Source: Mucilaginibacter yixingensis | Lineage (GTDB): Bacteria; Bacteroidota; Bacteroidia; Sphingobacteriales; Sphingobacteriaceae | Direction: 5' to 3' | DNA: 64,000 nt | Assembly (NCBI RefSeq): GCF_041080815.1 | Contig: NZ_CP160205.1 | Location: 1,488,001 to 1,552,000 of the forward strand | Part shown: in pieces, positions 9,357 through 17,900 of the stretch | How positions within the stretch are numbered: position 1 is the stretch's first letter | How the letters are laid out: every line of letters starts with the position of its first letter | Notes under the pieces: model-generated | Told to the model about the DNA's origin: nothing | What the model saw: only the letters and a program-made list of their open reading frames with translations | The model's database searches: none | Made by a program: the position numbers and the translations under genes

Positions 9357-10364
9357 ATGAAAAAAAATATATCATTATCACTCATCATAGGTGCCGCAAT
9401 GATTTTTGGCTCCTGTAAAAAAGAAGGGCCAAACATCTTCAACATGTTCGGCGGCCTTCAGATAGAGTTTCATACTACTGATCCAAAAGACGTTAAAGAA
9501 GGAGAACAGACAGTTCACGTAGGCGATCAGTTGCAGATCGATTATACCGTTACATCTGCAGATGCTGACATGTACGGTCTGGTTTTAATTGAAACAGGCG
9601 TAAATACCGGTACCAAAATTGCAGTTGGCCCAACAGAGCGTCGTGTAAAATCAGGCATCCAGGTGTTACCGGCCATTAGCAGAACAGGTCCTATCAGTTA
9701 TCGTTTGTACGCTACCGATAAAACAGGTACTTACATTGGCGATGGCTATAAGGAAATTACGTTGAATGTAGTAAACGACTTTAACTACACTACAGAAAGG
9801 TACCTTTATGTGCCAAATGCGACATTTAAGATAGATACCAATAAAACTAATCTTTTGTCATCGGTGGTAAGTTATCCAAATGTGAGTACAAGCTTAGAGA
9901 GTTTCTATTCTATAAGCAATGCAGCAACTTACAGTTTTGCGCAAGGCGCGGCAAATTCTGCTAAAATTGACTGTGGTGTTTATATGAAAGTAATATTGGG
10001 TTTAACAGGCACGGCTCCTAACCAAACCTTGGTGGCTACCCCGCATTATTACTTGTATACACCAGGCGTTTCACCTTCACCGGTACCATTCCCAGATTTT
10101 AGCTTTACGGGTTGGACCGCAAAAGGAACGTTGTTTAGTGCCAACCAGGTAAATACGGTGTTTACGGCCATCAAAACTGGGCAACAAATTGCCGATGGTG
10201 CTTCAAAGGTTGCTGTAAACCTTACAAATCCTGAGTTGATACCGGGCGGTTCCAATTATTTCAAAACCACTGATGGTAAATACGGTATGATTTATGCCCA
10301 GGCTGTTGGTATAGACAGGTTGCATCCGCTTTACATTAACATATTAATGAAGGTACAGCTATAG
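9357..10364 (+). CDS. surface lipoprotein, DUF4466-like, third gene of the Sus operon
   Basis: The protein has 335 residues with a lipobox FGSC (Cys 20). It contains no catalytic motif that I recognise; the sequence is rich in short beta strands and Thr/Asn, consistent with tandem beta-sandwich domains. Its position, 5 bp after SusD, is that of SusE/SusF-like or surface glycan-binding proteins, which hold polysaccharide at the cell surface. The N-terminal part (LQIEFHTTDPKDVKEGEQ) recalls the DUF4466 family, found after SusC/SusD in pectin loci; this assignment is from memory and is tentative. It is the last gene before a strong terminator. Function as a glycan-binding protein is inference. 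Confidence 0.8.
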   Translation: MKKNISLSLIIGAAMIFGSCKKEGPNIFNMFGGLQIEFHTTDPKDVKEGEQTVHVGDQLQIDYTVTSADADMYGLVLIETGVNTGTKIAVGPTERRVKSGIQVLPAISRTGPISYRLYATDKTGTYIGDGYKEITLNVVNDFNYTTERYLYVPNATFKIDTNKTNLLSSVVSYPNVSTSLESFYSISNAATYSFAQGAANSAKIDCGVYMKVILGLTGTAPNQTLVATPHYYLYTPGVSPSPVPFPDFSFTGWTAKGTLFSANQVNTVFTAIKTGQQIADGASKVAVNLTNPELIPGGSNYFKTTDGKYGMIYAQAVGIDRLHPLYINILMKVQL

Positions 10365-10411
10365 GTAACCAATAAATGCAATAAAATGTCTTAACGGCAA
10401 ATACCCCTAAT

Positions 10412-10455
10412 CTCCGGGCCGGCTTGTGAAAACTAATTCACTCGCCGGCCCGGAG
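10412..10455 (+). terminator. terminator of the first SusCD operon
   Basis: CTCCGGGCCGGC (10412-10423) pairs perfectly with GCCGGCCCGGAG (10444-10455). GTGAA/TTCAC extends the stem inward. It ends the SusC-SusD-lipoprotein transcript. No strong T-run follows, so it may act with another factor. Confidence 0.7.
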
Positions 10456-10512
10456 TGTTAAAGGGCCAAACCATAGTAACGAAAATGATACCCCATGGCT
10501 TCTAATCGATCC

Positions 10513-10520
10513 TATTTTTG
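10513..10520 (+). promoter_or_regulatory. -7 box of the pectate lyase promoter
   Basis: TATTTTTG matches the Bacteroidota -7 consensus TAnnTTTG exactly. It lies only 13-19 bp before the two candidate ATG codons (10533, 10539), so the transcript would have an almost absent leader. No clear -33 element is seen; an ATCGAT sits at 10505-10510. Confidence 0.45.
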
Positions 10521-10532
10521 CACAACCAATTG

Positions 10533-13001
10533 ATGAATATGAAACATTACACCAATCTATGCAGCATTGCCCTGGGCATTTTGTGCCCCGCGCTCTTGTA
10601 TGCACAAACTCCTGTACTAAAAGTTGACCTAAACACGGCCGAACGTCGCACTGCCGAGGTGAACGAACAAGGCTACACCGCCTGGGCCGTTAAAGCTGGC
10701 GATGCCGATGCCATGACATTGAAGGGAGTAACCATTACCTTCACTAAAAAGGCTGGCGATGGCCACATTGCTTCGGGTTATTACAAAACCGCAATCCAGG
10801 CTCCTTACTATGCTCGTTTGGCAGGCGATGGCCTGATGCTTGACGGTGGTAACACTGCCGCAGCAATTGAGATGCGCATCAGCGGCTTGCCTGCTGGTCA
10901 GCACACGTTACTAACTTACCACAACAGCCTAAACGGTAAAGTTGCTGCGGGCGACGCTATCAGTATTTCTGTAGACGGCCAGCAGCAGGTAGCCAAACTG
11001 GTACCAACTGTTCGCGTGCATGAAAATGCGGCTTGCGAAACCGCATTTTTGAAAATCAATGCTCAAAAAGGTAAAGATGTAGTGGTATTATTCCAGAATA
11101 CATTAGATGCCGTTGGCCACAACATTATTATTAACGGTTTTGAGCTGAATACATCAGACCTGAAAGCCCGCGCAAAAGCACCTTCACCGGCCAATGGCGA
11201 GGAGCACGCCGATGCAGACAGCCACTCGCTTACTTTAGATTGGGCTGATGGCGCACAAGCCGTATCACATGATGTGTATATTGGTTCAGACTCAGCTACC
11301 GTTGCGGTGGCTACACACGCATCACATGAGTTTAAAGGCAATCAAAAAACATCTTCATTTAAACTGAATGATGTTTATAGCATGAACTCTTACTACTGGC
11401 GTGTTGACGAACTGACAGCCGATGGTAAAGTAAGCAAAGGCGAGGTATGGTTCTTCCGTCCGCGTCAGCTGGCGTTTGTTGGTGCCGAAGGCTACGGCCG
11501 TTTTGCCCGTGGTGGTCGCGGCGGCAAAGTAGTTGAGGTAACCAACCTGAACGATGATGGTCCTGGTAGTTTCCGCGAAGCGGTGACTAAAGATATCGGT
11601 CCGCGGACTATCGTTTTCAATGTTTCTGGCTTGATCCGGTTAAAATCACGTCTTACCCTGCAACAACGCTACATTACCATCGCTGGTCAAACAGCTCCGG
11701 GTAAAGGCATCTGTATAGCAGGCGCTCCGCTGGGCGTGGTTAATAATGACGATATGGTGCGTTTCTTGCGTGTACGCATTGGTGCTGGTGTTACTTATGA
11801 TGGTATGGGCCTTACCGGCGCAGATAACAGCATCGTAGACCACTGCTCAATCAGCTGGTCTATTGACGAAGGTTTCAGCTCACGTGGCGCACACAACATC
11901 ACTCTGCAACGCACTATGATTGCCGAGGCATTGAACGTAGCCGGTCACGATCATTACGAAGCTGGCAAAGCACACGGTTTTGCAGGTAGCATTGGCGGCG
12001 AGGTTGGTAGCTTTCACCACAATTTGCTGGCTCATGATGCAGGTCGTAACTGGAGTTTAGCTGGTGGTGCCGATGGTGATGGCAACTATCTGGGCAAAAT
12101 GGATATCCGTAACAACGTAGTTTACAACTGGGATCATCGCGCTACCGACGGCGGTGCCCGCGAGGTAAACTTTGTAGGTAACTACTATAAACCAGGTGCG
12201 GCAACTACTTTTTTCTGGGCGCTTAATGCCCAGCATGAGGGCTATGGCGGTGGCATGCAGCGTTATTATTTTGCAGGTAACGTAATGCCAGGTCACTTTG
12301 ACCTGAGCAATCAGGAAGCCGGCCGTACAGAAACTGGTAAAAAAGTAGATTATCAGACTTTCCTTGATAAGCCGTTCTTCGAATCATACGTAACTACACA
12401 GAGCGCTGAGGATGCTTATAAAGATGTGTTGTCTGACGTTGGTTGTAACCAGCCACAGTTTGACGATCATGATATTCGTATCGTAAACGAAACCCTGAAA
12501 GGTACCTACAGCATCAGAGGCAGCAAAAGTGGTAAACCTGGTTTGCCCGACAATCAAAATGATGTAGGTGGCTGGGAAAACTATCCGGAAGTGCACCGCG
12601 ATGCAAACTTTGATACCGACCACGACGGTTTGCCTGACTGGTGGGAGAAATTGCACGGCACAAATGTTAACTCACCTAAAGGTGATTTCTCTGACGCTAA
12701 CGCAGATAGCAAGAAAGACGGTTTCACCGAGTTAGACGAGTACCTGGGCTGGTTAGCCGACACTCACCTGGAAGCACAGGCTGGAAAATCGGTAACCATC
12801 GATCTGAAAACGTTGACACGCGGTTATACCAAAAAACCGGTGTATCAAACAGATAAAGTAGTAAACGGTCAGGCTGCGGTAAGCAAAGATGGCGTTGTAA
12901 CTTTCACTGCGGGAAAAGCCGGACTGGCATCTTTCCAATACACAGTTACTGATGCTGCAAAAAGCACCTTTACCCGCCAGGTGAACGTACTTGTTCAGTA
13001 A
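10533..13001 (+). CDS. multidomain PL1 pectate lyase
   Basis: The secreted enzyme cleaves homogalacturonan by beta-elimination. From the N-terminus there is a signal peptide (ending ALLYAQ), a beta-sandwich of about 180 residues, and a fibronectin-III-like domain (about 215-310). Next is a parallel beta-helix of the PL1 type (about 315-650) starting FVGAEGYGRFARGGRGG and containing ITIAGQTAPGKG and DHCSISWSIDEGFSSRG. A calcium-binding thrombospondin-3-like segment (DTDHDGLPDWWEKLHGTN, near 695-712) follows, then a C-terminal cadherin-like domain. The extra domains make it much longer than a bare PL1 (about 350-400). I chose the ATG at 10533 (10539 is equally possible) over an upstream TTG, because it gives a normal signal peptide. 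Terminators bracket the gene, so it is its own unit, although it sits inside the Sus cluster. Confidence 0.92.
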   Translation: MNMKHYTNLCSIALGILCPALLYAQTPVLKVDLNTAERRTAEVNEQGYTAWAVKAGDADAMTLKGVTITFTKKAGDGHIASGYYKTAIQAPYYARLAGDGLMLDGGNTAAAIEMRISGLPAGQHTLLTYHNSLNGKVAAGDAISISVDGQQQVAKLVPTVRVHENAACETAFLKINAQKGKDVVVLFQNTLDAVGHNIIINGFELNTSDLKARAKAPSPANGEEHADADSHSLTLDWADGAQAVSHDVYIGSDSATVAVATHASHEFKGNQKTSSFKLNDVYSMNSYYWRVDELTADGKVSKGEVWFFRPRQLAFVGAEGYGRFARGGRGGKVVEVTNLNDDGPGSFREAVTKDIGPRTIVFNVSGLIRLKSRLTLQQRYITIAGQTAPGKGICIAGAPLGVVNNDDMVRFLRVRIGAGVTYDGMGLTGADNSIVDHCSISWSIDEGFSSRGAHNITLQRTMIAEALNVAGHDHYEAGKAHGFAGSIGGEVGSFHHNLLAHDAGRNWSLAGGADGDGNYLGKMDIRNNVVYNWDHRATDGGAREVNFVGNYYKPGAATTFFWALNAQHEGYGGGMQRYYFAGNVMPGHFDLSNQEAGRTETGKKVDYQTFLDKPFFESYVTTQSAEDAYKDVLSDVGCNQPQFDDHDIRIVNETLKGTYSIRGSKSGKPGLPDNQNDVGGWENYPEVHRDANFDTDHDGLPDWWEKLHGTNVNSPKGDFSDANADSKKDGFTELDEYLGWLADTHLEAQAGKSVTIDLKTLTRGYTKKPVYQTDKVVNGQAAVSKDGVVTFTAGKAGLASFQYTVTDAAKSTFTRQVNVLVQ

Positions 13002-13029
13002 TTTTTTGCTACCTTAATAGCATTAAACC

Positions 13030-13063
13030 AAACCCTGCAATAACCTTCGTTATTGCAGGGTTT
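13030..13063 (+). terminator. terminator after the pectate lyase gene
   Basis: AAACCCTGCAATAAC and GTTATTGCAGGGTTT form a perfect 15-bp stem with loop CTTC. The hairpin ends only 6 bp before the ATG of the GH29 gene, so it covers the place of that gene's ribosome-binding site and may also restrict its translation. Confidence 0.85.
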
Positions 13064-13069
13064 ATATTT

Positions 13070-14821
13070 ATGAAGAAGATGAACTTTATCAAAAAAAGCT
13101 GTTATGCGGCAACGTTGCTGCTGTTATTGGCCGGTGGGCAGGCTGGTGCGCAGCAAAACACACCGGCCGATAAGATGACCTGGTGGAAAGAAGCCAAGTT
13201 TGGCATGTTTATCCATTGGGGCGTTTATGCCGAGTTGGCCGGACGCTACCAGGGCCAGGAAGTACCCAAATTTGGCGAGTGGATTATGAATTACGCCAAA
13301 ATTCCGGTAGCTACTTATCAAGCCTATGCCAAACAGTTTAACCCGGTAAAGTATAATGCCGATGCCTGGGTAAAGGCGGCAAAAGACGCCGGGATGAAGT
13401 ACATCATCATCACCGCCAAACATCACGATGGTTTTGCCCTGTTTGATTCTAAGGTGACCGACTGGGACGTGGTTGATGCCACGCCTTATGGTAAAGATTT
13501 GCTGGCGCAGCTAGTGGCCGCCTGTCATCGTCATGGAATGAAAATCGGCTTTTATTACTCGCAATCGCAAGACTGGCATCACCCCGGAGGGGCTGCCGGT
13601 AGCATAGGCACCTGGGATAAAGCGCCAAAACCAGATACAGCCGCCAAAGATGGCCACTGGGATGTTGCCCAAAACGGCGATTATGATGCTTATCTGAACA
13701 AGATCGCTGTTCCGCAGGTTAAAGAGCTGCTATCGCGCTATGGTAATATTGACGTGCTTTGGTGGGATACCCCGGTAAGGATGACTCCAGAGCGAGCGGT
13801 TCATTTTACTGAATTGCTGAAGCCATACCCAAAGCTCATCACCAATAACCGCTTGGGCGGAGGTGTAAAGGGTGATACAGAAACCCCCGAGCAATTTGTA
13901 CCCGCAACAGGCTTCCCGGGCCGCACATGGGAAACTTGTATGACCATGAATGATACCTGGGGTTTTAAGGCTGATGACCATAACTGGAAATCATCATCTT
14001 TTTTGATCAGAAACCTGATTGATATAGTAAGCAAAGGCGGAAACTTTCTGCTCAACGTAGGCCCAACAGCCCAGGGCGAAATGCCAGAGCCCAGTCTGCA
14101 GCGTTTGGCCGAAGTTGGCAAATGGGTAAAAGCAAATGCCGAGTCTATTTATGGTACCACGGCTAGTCCGTTTCCATATCTATCATGGGGTAGGGCAACC
14201 CGCAAGGGGCAGAAGCTGTATTTGCATGTTTTTGATTATCCGGCAGATGGCATGCTGCATGTGCCAATGACAAACCAAATTACCGGTGCGCATTTATTGG
14301 CGGGCAATGGCCTAAAGCTTCAGGTGCTGTCTCGCAAAGGTTATTCGGCCATCAAGCTACCGGTTAATTGTCCCGACACGGTAAGCACCGTAGTTGAGGT
14401 TGATTTTAAAGGCGAGCCGCAAGTTTTACCACTGCCGATGCTAGGTAAGCTGGTTACGGTATCATCACAAAAATCAGCTGAAGATAAACCAACCAACATC
14501 AGCGATCTGGACCCTACAACCCGATGGACGGCCGCTGCCGGCAAGCACGAAGCAACAGTAGCGGTTGATTTGGGTGCGCCCGTAGCTATCGGTTCTTTTT
14601 CTATTGATGAACCCTGGCACCCCTGGGATCATCGTAGTCAGCAAGTTCAGCTGGAATATTTCAAGAACGGGCAATGGGTAAAAGCAACCGAAGTTAATAC
14701 CAACGGTGCTTCTCAAACAGTAAAGATGGCGCCGGTAACGGCCAGCAAATTCCGTCTGCAAATTAAAAATGATTTTGCCGAGCCATCATTGATGGATTGG
14801 CAGCTTTACCGGGCAGAGTAA
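13070..14821 (+). CDS. GH29 alpha-L-fucosidase-like enzyme
   Basis: The 583-residue protein starts with a signal peptide (ending GAQQ) and has the GH29 barrel: WWKEAKFGMFIHWGVYAE near 38-54, ITAKHHDGFALFDS near 114-127, and IDVLWWDTP near 227-235. Asp 233 of WWD fits the GH29 nucleophile. The C-terminal 120 residues form a discoidin-like (F5/8 type C) beta-sandwich (LVTVSSQKSAEDKPTNISDLDPTTRW), common in this family. Fucose occurs in rhamnogalacturonan side chains and in xyloglucan, and galactose-specific members of the fold exist, so the sugar released cannot be fixed from sequence. A second in-frame ATG at 13079 is a possible alternative start. The gene is followed by a bidirectional terminator. 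Confidence 0.9.
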   Translation: MKKMNFIKKSCYAATLLLLLAGGQAGAQQNTPADKMTWWKEAKFGMFIHWGVYAELAGRYQGQEVPKFGEWIMNYAKIPVATYQAYAKQFNPVKYNADAWVKAAKDAGMKYIIITAKHHDGFALFDSKVTDWDVVDATPYGKDLLAQLVAACHRHGMKIGFYYSQSQDWHHPGGAAGSIGTWDKAPKPDTAAKDGHWDVAQNGDYDAYLNKIAVPQVKELLSRYGNIDVLWWDTPVRMTPERAVHFTELLKPYPKLITNNRLGGGVKGDTETPEQFVPATGFPGRTWETCMTMNDTWGFKADDHNWKSSSFLIRNLIDIVSKGGNFLLNVGPTAQGEMPEPSLQRLAEVGKWVKANAESIYGTTASPFPYLSWGRATRKGQKLYLHVFDYPADGMLHVPMTNQITGAHLLAGNGLKLQVLSRKGYSAIKLPVNCPDTVSTVVEVDFKGEPQVLPLPMLGKLVTVSSQKSAEDKPTNISDLDPTTRWTAAAGKHEATVAVDLGAPVAIGSFSIDEPWHPWDHRSQQVQLEYFKNGQWVKATEVNTNGASQTVKMAPVTASKFRLQIKNDFAEPSLMDWQLYRAE

Positions 14822-14887
14822 TTTTGTGAGATGAGTGAAGTGAGTTGTGAATAGTGAGTAATCAATGGTGAGTTATGCGTAACCATT

Positions 14888-14926
14888 AAAAAGCACGCTC
14901 GAAGTATTACTTCGGGCGTGCTTTTT
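14888..14926. terminator. bidirectional terminator between GH29 and the hybrid regulator
   Basis: AAAAAGCACGC(T)CGAAG pairs with CTTCG(G)GCGTGCTTTTT around loop TATTA, giving A/T runs on both sides. It sits between two convergent genes and works in either direction. Confidence 0.9.
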
Positions 14927-14982
14927 GATTTAAATGATGCGTTGCTTGTAATTCACTACTCACAACTGACCACTTAGTAAAA

Positions 14983-17900
14983 TCATTTAAACCTCGCCTT
15001 ATATTCGCTTGGCATTTCACCCATTACTTCTTTAAATCTTTGGGCAAAGTATTTGGTATCGGTTATGCCCACCATGTGCGATATTTCTTTAATAGCATAA
15101 TTCTCAGTCTCCATCAATTTTGCCGCATGGTGAATTTTTACATAGCGCATAAACTCTACGGGGCTCTGGCCGGTTAAGCTTTTTAACTTTTTGACCAGCA
15201 CTGTGCGGCTCATAGGCATGGTGGCAATCAGGTCTTCTACCGTATAGTCAGCCTCGGCAATATGATTGTCAATCTCGATACGTATCTTTTTTAGAAACTG
15301 CTCATCCAGCTTGGTGAGTTTCGGCGCTTTTTCTACCGGTGGAGCGGGGATACTGATAGTGTTAGGTTCAACCGGCTCGGCAACTTCTGTTGTACGTTCT
15401 GAGAACGATCGGTATAAGCGCTGCCGCTGATCTAAAATGGTTTTAATGCGAGAGCGCAAAACTTTGGCGCTGAAAGGTTTGGTCATAAATGCCTCGGCAC
15501 CATAATCATAAGCCGTTAGCTCAGTGGCCTCATCAGTTCGTGCGGTGAGGAAAACCAGTGGGATATGGCTGGTTGTTGCCGTAGTACGCAGCTTTTTAAG
15601 TAAGCCTAACCCGCCCATGCCCGGCATCATCATATCACTCAAAATAAAATCTGGTGTTTGGTTAACTGCTATCTCAAAGCCGGTTTCTGCATTAGGGGCC
15701 GATAGTACGTTATAGAGCGATTGCAGCGTATCTACCAGGTAATTGCGCAGATCTTCATCGTCTTCAATCACCAATATGGTATTACTTGCAGCCAATTGTT
15801 GTGTTTCTGTTTCCTCCTGCGAAAACTCTTCTAAAGTATTATTGCCTGATGAAGATTGGTCGTTTTTAAGAATCACAACGTTTTTATCATCGCTAAAATG
15901 TGTATTGCCAGGTTCAAAGAATAACGTAAATGTGCTCCCTACCAGTTCTGTACTCTCTACTACTATGCGCGCATGATGGCGGTCGGCAATCTCTTTTACA
16001 ATAGATAGGCCGATGCCTGTACTTGGTTGACTCTTATTAGGGTTATGCGACAGGAAACGACTGAATAGTTTTTGCACCAGCTCCTTATTCATACCCCGGC
16101 CGCTGTCACAAATACGTACAACCGGATGATCGTCCTCCATAAAAATTTCGGCTTTAACCTTGTCTCCGCGTGAGGTATGTTTTAGCGCGTTTGAAACCAG
16201 ATTATAGATCATTTTTTCAAATCCATCCTGATCAACCCAAATGCTCAGGCCTGGCGTTCTCTCTTCTACCTGCAGATCCACACCAGATAACGCGGCTATC
16301 GGTTTAAAAGAGTTAATAATATCGGCCACTGCATCAAACAGTTTTACTTCGCGAATAATGAGGAGTTGGCTTTCCATCTTACGCAAATCCAATACCTGGT
16401 TTACCAATCTAAGCATGCGGGTAGCATTTTTGTGGATGAGTTGCAGGTGTTCTGTTGCTTTAGGTGTAAAAGACTCTTCATCCAGCAAGCGTTCCAACGG
16501 AGACACGATCATGGTGAGCGGCGTCCTGATTTCATGAGAAACATCGGTGAAGAAATTGTTTTTCATTTCGGCCTGTTCCTGTTCCAGCAGCAGGCGGTCT
16601 TTCAGGCGATAGTAATAGTAAATCCATCTTAATCCCAAAAAGATGAGCAAACCGCTGGCTAAAATATAAAACGCCCATGCCCAGCCAGTTTGCCAAAAAG
16701 CCGGCACAATTACCATGCTGATACGATGCTCATTGTTAATCCATTTGCCGTGGCCGTTGGTAGACCGCACGCGGAAAACATATTTGCCCGGCGCCAGGTT
16801 GCTATAGCTGGCCTCGCGTTGTTTGGTGTAAACCCAATCGTTATCAACCCCATCCAAACGGTAGGCATAATTAATACGATCGGTATTCTTAAAGTCTAGT
16901 GCGGCAAATTCAAAGCTTACAAAGTTTTGCCGGTGGTCTAGTTTAAAGTTTGATAGCTCATCTATTTGTTGCGGAAGCGCCGAAGTGTCGCCAACAGTTA
17001 CATCTTTATTGGCAATACGCAAATTGGTAAGTGCCATATAAGGATTGAAAGTCTCTGGCGATAGCTTGTCCGGATCAATGGTAATTAAGCCTCGCGAATA
17101 GCCTAATAGCATTACCCCTTTATCTGTTTGGGTATCGCCACCTTCAGAAAAAACCTCGCCGCGTATAAGGCGCGAAAGGTCATAGTAAGTCTCAAACGAT
17201 TTTTCCTTCGGATCAAAACGTGATACTGAATTCTCTGTCACCAGCCATAACTTACCGCTGTTGTCTTCCTGTATCTGCTGCAGCAGGTCAGAACTTAGGC
17301 CGTTATTGGTGTTATAAGTAACAAAGCTTAAGGGCAAACCTTGTTTATCTCGTTTCTGTACTTTATTTAAACCGCCGCCAAAACTGGCAATGTAGGTGTC
17401 GCCGCTTTTGGAGGTATGTACATCATAAATATCATTAGCCCCGATGCTGCCCTTTGCCGGTGAACGTTCAAAATGCCTGAATTGCATTTGCTCGGGATGC
17501 TCATAGTTAGGGTGGGTTACCAGCAAGCCAAGCGGGGTGCCTATATAAATGTTGCCATAATTATCACCAGAAACAATGCGTGTACGCTTGCCTACGTTCA
17601 TGGGGAAGCCTTTGAGCACGTTATATGGATTGTAAAACCGGCCATCAATATGGTTATCCATCAAATTAAGGCCGCCGCCATAAGTGGTTACCCAAATGTG
17701 CTGACTCGGGTCGACGAAGATGCTGTATACCCGGTCATCACTCAAACTGTAAGTATTGGCAGCATCGTGCCCAAAATGAGTGACTTTGTAAGTGTTAAAA
17801 TTGCCACCGGCAGGGGTGAGGCGATAAAGCCCTTTACCTTTAGTACCTATCCATACCTGGTTTGCGACATCCTCTGTAAACGCATAGGTAAAACCGGTTA

